From: Chitinophagaceae bacterium
GTDB taxonomy: Bacteria; Bacteroidota; Bacteroidia; Chitinophagales; Chitinophagaceae
DNA length: 20,464 bases
NCBI GenBank assembly: GCA_947472635.1
Contig: CANJDY010000012.1
Coordinates: forward strand, 1 to 20,464
Direction: 5' to 3'
The position numbers and the translations under genes are program-made. Position 1 is the stretch's first letter, and each line of letters starts with the position of its first letter. The notes under the pieces were generated by a model that was given only the letters and a program-made list of their open reading frames with translations, was not told where the DNA came from and searched no databases. Below, one piece after another: positions 15,905 to 20,464 of this stretch.

Positions 15905-16198
15905 TTATTGGTTTATTAGCAATATCAATATGGCAATAGTTAGTAGCACAATTGAATAGAGATAAAGTGATTGAAGCTTTATTTTTTCTTTGCCTAAAAA
16001 AAACAGGCAAATAAGCGGTAAAGTGAATAACATAGCCAGATTGGGAAGCCAAACTATTTCATAAATAGCTCCTACAAGTGCAAATCGGTAGACATTGATT
16101 AATTCTCCCAGCATCCAAAATAACGACACCTCTATACTCAGCATGAATACTACTTTACTTTTGGTTGAATGGCTAATTTTTTTAAATTGTTCCAGCAT
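15905..16198 (-). CDS. Uncharacterised small membrane protein (three helices)
   Basis: I do not recognise this family. The 97-aa protein has a short basic N-terminus (about 1-16), then three hydrophobic segments at roughly 17-35, 42-67 and 76-95, the middle two linked by a charged stretch (GKEKIKLQ). Under the positive-inside rule the loop before helix 3 and the N-terminus would be cytoplasmic. The last helix ends at the C-terminus. No catalytic motif is visible. Its start is 32 bp after the mqnD stop on the same strand, so it is probably the third gene of an mqnB-mqnD unit; whether it takes part in menaquinone metabolism is guesswork. Codon use looks like its neighbours. A real gene is likely because the hydrophobic pattern is regular and the spacing is operon-like. 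Confidence 0.72.
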   Translation of the reverse strand: MLEQFKKISHSTKSKVVFMLSIEVSLFWMLGELINVYRFALVGAIYEIVWLPNLAMLFTLPLICLFFLGKEKIKLQSLYLYSIVLLTIAILILLINQ

Positions 16199-16230
16199 AG
16201 TTTTTATTTATTCATCAACAAATTAATTTT

Positions 16231-17064
16231 TTATAGGGCTAAAAAAATATCCTCCATGTTTTTTAGATTTGCTCCCAATTGGTTTGGGTGAAGTTGAAGA
16301 AGTTTTAGAATAGCACTTTTACCAATGTCACCCAGCTGAAGCGAATACTCATTTACATACAAATCGATGTGCTGGCGCATTACGGGCTCGCTCATTTCTT
16401 GCGCATGGCTTCGGATATAATCATTGAGCAAGGGGTAATTTGAAAATGCGTATTCAATACTTTTTTTAATCAATTTATCTATTGTTTTTTGTGTAGCAAT
16501 GTCAATTTCTTTTTTTATTACTATTCCTCCCAAAGGTATGGCATTGCCAGTTTTTTGCTCCCAATAATCACCGAGGTCAATTACTTTTTTAAGGCCCTTG
16601 GCTTCATAGGTAAATCTGTTTTCATGAATAATTACCCCTAAGCCCTTGTTGGCTACAACAAAGTTTTCAATTTCATCATAGCGCAGAAAAATCTTGTTTT
16701 TGGCTTGTGGATAAGCCATCGAAAATAGCAGGTGTGCGGTAGTGTTTTCGCCAGGAATAGCTACTAATAAATCTTCTATCGGCTGGTTAATATTTGTTGA
16801 AGTGGAAATTAATAAGGGGCCTACGCCTTTACCTAGGGCACTACCACTGTTTAATACCTTGTATTTATCCAAAACCAATGGAAGAACTCCATAACTGAGT
16901 TTTGTGATGGCCAGTTTCCCTTCCTGTGCCCATTGATTGAGGGTTTGCACATCTTCAAGAACCACTTCAAATTCCAACCCATTTGTATCGATCTTGTGAT
17001 TAACCAAGGCGTCAAAAATAAACGTGTCGTTGGGACAGGGGGAGAAGCCGAGGGTTAGTTTCAT
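16231..17064 (-). CDS. mqnD: 1,4-dihydroxy-6-naphthoate synthase (futalosine pathway)
   Basis: MqnD converts cyclic dehypoxanthine futalosine to 1,4-dihydroxy-6-naphthoate in the futalosine route to menaquinone. The protein is 277 aa from ATG 17064, with a periplasmic-binding-protein-like fold. The N-terminal hallmark is LGFSPCPNDTFIFDAL. KLSYGVLPLVLDKY, SGSALGKGVGPLL and VAIPGENTTAHLLF follow, and QKTGNAIPLGGIVIKK appears later. Two upstream in-frame starts exist, at 17091 and 17133. The latter would overlap mqnB, and 17091 adds a nine-residue tail with no family support. I choose 17064 because MKLTLGFSPCPNDTF is the usual family start. It lies 37 bp after the mqnB stop, so co-transcription is likely. 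mqnA, mqnC and mqnE are not in the window. Confidence 0.94.
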   Translation of the reverse strand: MKLTLGFSPCPNDTFIFDALVNHKIDTNGLEFEVVLEDVQTLNQWAQEGKLAITKLSYGVLPLVLDKYKVLNSGSALGKGVGPLLISTSTNINQPIEDLLVAIPGENTTAHLLFSMAYPQAKNKIFLRYDEIENFVVANKGLGVIIHENRFTYEAKGLKKVIDLGDYWEQKTGNAIPLGGIVIKKEIDIATQKTIDKLIKKSIEYAFSNYPLLNDYIRSHAQEMSEPVMRQHIDLYVNEYSLQLGDIGKSAILKLLQLHPNQLGANLKNMEDIFLAL

Positions 17065-17101
17065 GTCGATAGCTTTCGGGGAATTGTTCATTTTTGAGTT
17101 G

Positions 17102-17743
17102 CTACTTTCCGGATTCACTTGTAAACCCGGCAATCATTTTTTTTAGTTCAATATTCAAATTACTGACTGCTTCTTTAATCTTCCATTTGCTTTTATCCCT
17201 TTCACCCACCCAATTAGAAATACCTCTTATCTGTATAAAGGGAATTTTTTGCTGCAAACAAACATAATGTAATGCTGCCCCTTCCATACTTTCTATTTCA
17301 GGCGAAAAGTTACTTATTGTCTGTTGTTTTTGCAATAGGCTATCGCTCACCTTGTTTACAGTAATTGCCTTTACGGCCTTTAATGTTGAAGGGGCAGTAA
17401 ACGGAGTTGGATTCATTAGCCACCCATCAATGAAGGGAAATTCATCTTTGTCCATAAAATCCGTTTGAAAAATAGGGGTGAACGCTTCTTTTTGTTCCAT
17501 TCCTAGATCTCCAAATGTATCCTGCTTTACCAATACCACTTCACCCAATAGTAGCTTGTCGGAAAATGCCCCTGCAATACCTGCCTGTATTATTAGGTTG
17601 GGTTGTATTTGTTGTACTGTTTTTTGTAAATGGTACAGCGTAGCTGGAACGCCTACCCCTGTAATGAGCACATCAATGGCCGTATTTTCAGCTATAAAAG
17701 GTTCAATTTCAAGTTTTGTAGCGGCTATCAATAAAATTCGCAT
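17102..17743 (-). CDS. mqnB: Futalosine hydrolase
   Basis: MqnB is a nucleosidase of the MTA/SAH hydrolase fold that cleaves futalosine to dehypoxanthine futalosine and hypoxanthine. The start at 17743 gives MRILLIAATKLEIEPF, the family N-terminus, and a length of 213 aa; the frame extends 25 codons further upstream, but that stretch would run through the divergent intergenic region. Glu12 matches the catalytic-base Glu of MTA nucleosidases. AGIAGAF (54-60) is the conserved glycine-rich turn, and Glu154 in ESMEGAA is the ribose-binding Glu. The C-terminal RGISNWVGERDKSKW fits MqnB rather than MTA/SAH nucleosidase, and adjacency to mqnD supports this. It is divergent from the first PTPS gene, with 74 bp between start codons. 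Confidence 0.92.
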   Translation of the reverse strand: MRILLIAATKLEIEPFIAENTAIDVLITGVGVPATLYHLQKTVQQIQPNLIIQAGIAGAFSDKLLLGEVVLVKQDTFGDLGMEQKEAFTPIFQTDFMDKDEFPFIDGWLMNPTPFTAPSTLKAVKAITVNKVSDSLLQKQQTISNFSPEIESMEGAALHYVCLQQKIPFIQIRGISNWVGERDKSKWKIKEAVSNLNIELKKMIAGFTSESGK

Positions 17744-17788
17744 GGTACAAATTTCGGCTATAGTCTTCATATTTTGGTATTTTGGGAC

Positions 17789-17796
17789 TACCTTTG
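17789..17796 (+). promoter_or_regulatory. Possible -7 element for the first PTPS gene
   Basis: TACCTTTG is a perfect TAnnTTTG, ending 21 bp before the ATG at 17818, which would give a leader of about 17 bases. No TTTG lies at 17-23 bases upstream, so half the consensus is missing. It sits in the 74-bp spacer shared with mqnB. Confidence 0.38.
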
Positions 17797-17817
17797 CCGA
17801 AATTTTCAGAAAAGCCA

Positions 17818-18228
17818 ATGGTTTACATTACCCGCATAGAACATTTCAACGCAGCTCACCGACTTTTTAATCCAAATTGGACTAGAGAGAAAAATGAGGA
17901 GGTATTTGGAAAATGTGCGAATGAGAACTGGCATGGGCATAATTTTGAGCTATATGTCACATTAAAAGGGGAGCCTAATCCTGATACAGGTTTTGTTTTT
18001 GATGTTAAAAAATTAAGCATTATTGTGCAACAGCACGTGATTGATAAGCTAGATCATAAAAACCTCAATTTAGATGTTGATTTTATGTCAGGGAAATTAT
18101 GCTCCATTGAAAACCTAGTAATAGGTATTTGGGAGCAGTTAGTGCCGCATTTACCTAGGGAAGTATACTTGCATAGCCTCAAATTATATGAAACTCCCCG
18201 AATTTTTGTTGAATACTTCGGTAATTAA
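17818..18228 (+). CDS. 6-pyruvoyl-tetrahydropterin synthase / QueD family, copy 1
   Basis: This 136-aa PTPS/QueD-fold enzyme is expected to act on 7,8-dihydroneopterin triphosphate, the FolE product. The zinc ligands are the His of NAAHRL and the two His of WHGH. The catalytic Cys is in FGKCANENWHGH, with Cys-x5-HGH spacing as in animal PTPS rather than the Cys-x3-HGH of E. coli QueD. The Asp-His pair is in LDHKNL, and the pterin-anchoring Glu residues are in SIEN and YETP. Everything needed for catalysis appears present. The start at 17818 gives MVYITRIEHFNAAH; an ATG 12 codons upstream has no family support. By hand alignment it is about 45% identical to copy 2 at 18430. The product could be 6-pyruvoyl-tetrahydropterin or 6-carboxytetrahydropterin (queuosine); the sequence alone does not decide. 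Confidence 0.92.
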   Translation: MVYITRIEHFNAAHRLFNPNWTREKNEEVFGKCANENWHGHNFELYVTLKGEPNPDTGFVFDVKKLSIIVQQHVIDKLDHKNLNLDVDFMSGKLCSIENLVIGIWEQLVPHLPREVYLHSLKLYETPRIFVEYFGN

Positions 18229-18429
18229 TTTTCTGAAGGTTGCTTTTTTATTTGGTTACCATAAACAATTGGTAACTTCAGATGTTAGTAGTTTCAAGAG
18301 TTGATGTGTTTGAACAGCAGACTTCTGTTATAACCTTCAGTATTAAACGTTCTAAACTGTTTTCATTTTTTTATAGTTTAAATGTTATTGCTATTGTTTT
18401 AACCCCTCAAGTTTTAATTTAATTCAGTT

Positions 18430-18846
18430 ATGAATAATAAGGTATCAGTTTTTAGAAGTGAGCATTTCAACGCAGCCCATAGGTTACATAACCCAGATTG
18501 GGATGCGCTGACCAATGCTAGTGTATTTGGAAAATGCAACAACCCTCATTTCCATGGACACAACTATGAATTGGTGGTAAAAGTTACCGGGGTGCCTAAT
18601 GAAGCTACCGGTTATGTGTATGATATGAAATTATTAAGTGAGCTCATACAGCGATATGTATTAGAAAGGTTTGATCATAAAAATCTAAATGAAGATACCA
18701 TTGAGTTTAAAAAGCTCAATCCCAGTGCAGAAAATATTGCAATAGTGATCTACAATATTTTGAGAGAAAAAATAGATTCGACGCTCGATTTGCAAATTCG
18801 TTTATATGAAACCGAGAGGAATTTTGTTGAGTATCCCGTTAATTAA
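18430..18846 (+). CDS. 6-pyruvoyl-tetrahydropterin synthase / QueD family, copy 2
   Basis: This is the second PTPS-type protein, 138 aa. It retains every key residue: zinc His in NAAHRL and FHGH, the catalytic Cys in FGKCNNPHFHGH (again Cys-x5-HGH, very close to the animal PTPS wording), Asp-His in FDHKNL, and Glu in SAEN and YETE. It differs from copy 1 mostly in the region after DHKNLN and in surface helices, so the duplication is old. It lies 201 bp after copy 1 and 18 bp before folE, so copy 2 and folE form the tightest pair. The 201-bp gap has no gene and only a short GTTACC/GGTAAC inverted repeat (18255-18276). ATG at 18430 is the only sensible start. Confidence 0.92.
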   Translation: MNNKVSVFRSEHFNAAHRLHNPDWDALTNASVFGKCNNPHFHGHNYELVVKVTGVPNEATGYVYDMKLLSELIQRYVLERFDHKNLNEDTIEFKKLNPSAENIAIVIYNILREKIDSTLDLQIRLYETERNFVEYPVN

Positions 18847-18851
18847 ATTTG
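18823..18851 (+). promoter_or_regulatory. Candidate folE promoter overlapping the end of PTPS copy 2
   Basis: TTTG (18823-18826) and TAAATTTG (18844-18851) are separated by 17 bases, matching both halves of the Bacteroidota promoter consensus. The -7 part covers the PTPS copy 2 stop codon. Transcription would start near 18856, about 9 bases before the folE ATG. It would let folE be expressed apart from the upstream gene. Confidence 0.5.
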
Positions 18852-18864
18852 AAAAAAAAGACCA

Positions 18865-19461
18865 ATGGCTTATAAAAAAATTGAACAATACGATCAGCCT
18901 GTTACAGAGGGGTTGATAAAAAATTACACAGAAATATTGAGTTTATTGGGCGAGGACCCAATGAGGGAGGGGCTTCAAAAAACACCGGAAAGGGTTGCAA
19001 AAGCGATGCAGTTTCTAACCCAGGGTTATCAGCAGGATGCCAATGCTATTTTGAACTCTGCAAAATTTCACGAGGAAGTAAGTGAGATGATTATTGTAAA
19101 GGATATTGAGTTGTACAGTATGTGCGAGCACCATATGCTGCCTTTTTATGGAAAGGCCCATGTTGCGTATATTCCAAATGGTTGGATTACCGGCTTGAGC
19201 AAAATTGCCCGTGTGGTGGATGTGTATAGTCGGCGTTTACAGGTTCAAGAAAGGCTTACCCATCAAATCCTTAACTCAATCAAGGAAACCCTCAATCCAA
19301 TAGGGGTAGCAGTAGTAATTGAGGCTTCTCATTTATGTATGATGATGCGGGGAGTTCAAAAACAAAACTCAGTAACAACCACCTCTGCATTTTGGGGTGA
19401 ATTTGAACAAAATGAAACGAGAAGTGAGTTTCTAAAGTTGATCAGTGCTAAGCTTCACTAA
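18865..19461 (+). CDS. folE: GTP cyclohydrolase I
   Basis: FolE converts GTP to 7,8-dihydroneopterin triphosphate and formate, the entry reaction for folate, tetrahydrobiopterin-type pterins and queuosine. The 198-aa protein is a full type I enzyme. The zinc ligands are Cys87 and His90 in MCEHHMLPF and Cys158 in SHLCMMMRG. The GTP-binding and catalytic segments [28 protein letters not shown] and [14 protein letters not shown] are intact. [18 protein letters not shown] in the N-terminal part is also standard. ATG at 18865, 18 bp after PTPS copy 2, with a candidate promoter in the gap. It is followed by 236 bp without a gene before fabD. Confidence 0.97.
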   Translation: MAYKKIEQYDQPVTEGLIKNYTEILSLLGEDPMREGLQKTPERVAKAMQFLTQGYQQDANAILNSAKFHEEVSEMIIVKDIELYSMCEHHMLPFYGKAHVAYIPNGWITGLSKIARVVDVYSRRLQVQERLTHQILNSIKETLNPIGVAVVIEASHLCMMMRGVQKQNSVTTTSAFWGEFEQNETRSEFLKLISAKLH

Positions 19462-19670
19462 TCCACCACTTTGTTTACAATTCTAAGCAAAACTTGGCTG
19501 ACGTTGTTCTAAATTAGTTATGGTTTACGCTAATCTGCTAAATGGATAGGCAGCTAACTTCTTATTTGTGGGTGATTTTTTCGGCATTTTGTACTATTCT
19601 TTCATTATTTGAGGGAAAATAGCCAGTTACCACACAATAATTTTATTCAAATTTTGTCGGGTTAAAATTT

Positions 19671-19678
19671 TATTTTTG
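19671..19678 (+). promoter_or_regulatory. Possible -7 promoter element of fabD
   Basis: TATTTTTG is a perfect TAnnTTTG ending 19 bp before the fabD ATG at 19698, giving a leader of about 15 bases. The nearest TTTG upstream (19653-19656) is only 14 bases away, shorter than usual. The rest of the 236-bp spacer after folE shows no gene and no clear terminator. Confidence 0.42.
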
Positions 19679-19697
19679 AACAAAATTTACAAGTAGT

Positions 19698-20464
19698 ATG
19701 GCAAATGCATTTGTTTTTCCAGGTCAAGGTTCACAGTTTAGTGGGATGGCAAAAATTTTATATGAGTCGAATCCATTTGTAAAAAATTTATTTGAGCAGG
19801 CCAATGAAATCTTGGGCTTTCGTATATCTGATATCATGTTTACTGGCAGCGATGAGGATCTAAAGCAAACCAATGTAACCCAGCCAGCAGTATTTTTGCA
19901 TTCTGTAGCAGCATTTAAAACGCTCCAGGATGTAAAACCAGACATGGTAGCTGGGCATTCGTTGGGTGAGTTTTCAGCATTAGTAGCCAACCGGGTTTTG
20001 AGTTTTGAGGATGCACTGAAGTTGGTTTTTATACGTGCCAATGCAATGCAAAAGGCTTGTCAACTTACTCCTTCTTCTATGGCGGCAGTATTGGCTTTGG
20101 CAGATGATAAGGTAGAGGAAGTATGTGCTGCAGTGTTGGCTGAAACAGGCGAAGTGGTAGTACCGGCCAATTACAATTGTCCTGGGCAATTGGTCATTAG
20201 CGGTTCTGTAAAGGGCATTGAAATAGCCTGTGAAAGAATGAAGGCTGCAGGAGCAAAAAGAGCCATCGTATTACCTGTGGGTGGAGCATTCCATTCGCCC
20301 CTGATGTTGCCAGCAAGAGAAGAACTCGCTGCTGCTATTCAGACCACTACTTTTTATCAGTCATCTTGCCCTGTTTATCAAAATGTAGTAGCCAAAGCAG
20401 TTACAGATGCAGAAGATATTAAGAAAAATCTAATTGATCAACTTACCGGTGCTGTTAGATGGAC
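19698..20464 (+). CDS. fabD: Malonyl-CoA:ACP transacylase, FabD (partial, runs off the window)
   Basis: FabD transfers malonyl from CoA to acyl carrier protein, supplying the extender unit for type II fatty-acid synthesis in the cytoplasm. The visible part is 255 codons, with no stop before the window ends; the family is about 290-310 aa, so roughly 40 residues are missing. It begins MANAFVFPGQGSQ, the classic start with the oxyanion-hole Gln in GQGSQ. The nucleophile Ser88 is in AGHSLGEFSALV and the catalytic His199 in GGAFHSPLM. NYNCPGQLVISG is also typical. ATG at 19698 is clear. It is preceded by a 236-bp spacer with a perfect TAnnTTTG element. The next gene is outside the window. Confidence 0.96.
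   Translation, partial: MANAFVFPGQGSQFSGMAKILYESNPFVKNLFEQANEILGFRISDIMFTGSDEDLKQTNVTQPAVFLHSVAAFKTLQDVKPDMVAGHSLGEFSALVANRVLSFEDALKLVFIRANAMQKACQLTPSSMAAVLALADDKVEEVCAAVLAETGEVVVPANYNCPGQLVISGSVKGIEIACERMKAAGAKRAIVLPVGGAFHSPLMLPAREELAAAIQTTTFYQSSCPVYQNVVAKAVTDAEDIKKNLIDQLTGAVRW

Noticed and set aside
17744..17818. Longer mqnB starting at 17818
   Set aside because: The extra 25 residues have no family match and would cover the whole divergent spacer; 17743 gives the conserved MRILLIAATK start.
18255..18276. GTTACC/GGTAAC inverted repeat between the two PTPS genes
   Set aside because: It is a six-pair stem with a 10-base loop, without a T-run or other copies; not enough for an operator or terminator call.
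1..20464. CRISPR arrays, tRNA/rRNA genes, insertion sequences, phage or defence genes
   Set aside because: Reading both strands showed no regularly spaced repeats, no cloverleaf-like sequence, no transposase or integrase motif, and no defence-type domain; the gene content is housekeeping.

Overview
The window is 20.5 kb of chromosomal, mostly housekeeping DNA from a member of the Bacteroidota, probably close to the Chitinophagales. Grounds: Shine-Dalgarno sites are almost absent; several genes carry the Bacteroidota -7 promoter element TAnnTTTG; the protein set is typical (FabI starting with a conserved ALDEKS motif, PTPS-type 6-pyruvoyl-tetrahydropterin synthases, futalosine-route menaquinone genes, a 73-aa acidic DUF2795-like protein, a stand-alone gatC); and the DNA is moderately AT-rich. 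The family-level placement is inference.

Layout. Positions 78-1695 (+) hold carA and aroQ (pyrimidine/arginine and shikimate pathways). An M32 carboxypeptidase follows on the minus strand. Only 17 bp separate its start from a divergent plus-strand run: a Nif3-like metal protein, a coiled-coil/zinc-ribbon protein, a strong terminator, then recN, fabI and a SemiSWEET-type transporter, closed by a second strong terminator near 8480. A small DUF2795-like gene (-) diverges from a LolD-like ABC ATPase (+). The ATPase shares its stop-codon bases with a convergent PduO-type cobalamin adenosyltransferase. The minus-strand run gatC, MacB-type ABC ATPase, adenosyltransferase covers 11342 down to 9582. 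Then on the plus strand come trpS, a deoxynucleoside kinase, a class IV aminotransferase (possibly ADC lyase) and a class I photolyase. A minus-strand group mqnB, mqnD and a small three-helix membrane protein follows. It diverges from two tandem PTPS paralogs and folE (+), and the window ends inside fabD.

How the genes fit together. The clearest functional grouping is pterin chemistry at 17.8-19.5 kb: FolE makes 7,8-dihydroneopterin triphosphate, and two intact PTPS/QueD-family enzymes could act on it. Next to this, divergently, are two enzymes of the futalosine menaquinone pathway. fabI and fabD both belong to type II fatty-acid synthesis but lie 12 kb apart. Two lipoprotein/MacB-type ABC ATPases are present with no permease in the window.

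I see no tRNA, rRNA, CRISPR array, insertion sequence, phage gene, riboswitch or defence system. Nothing here looks like a wholly undescribed system. The points most worth a second look are the duplicated PTPS genes beside folE, the repeated promoter-like units at 8806-8870, the uncharacterised membrane protein behind mqnD, and the two mutually exclusive hairpins abutting the aroQ start.
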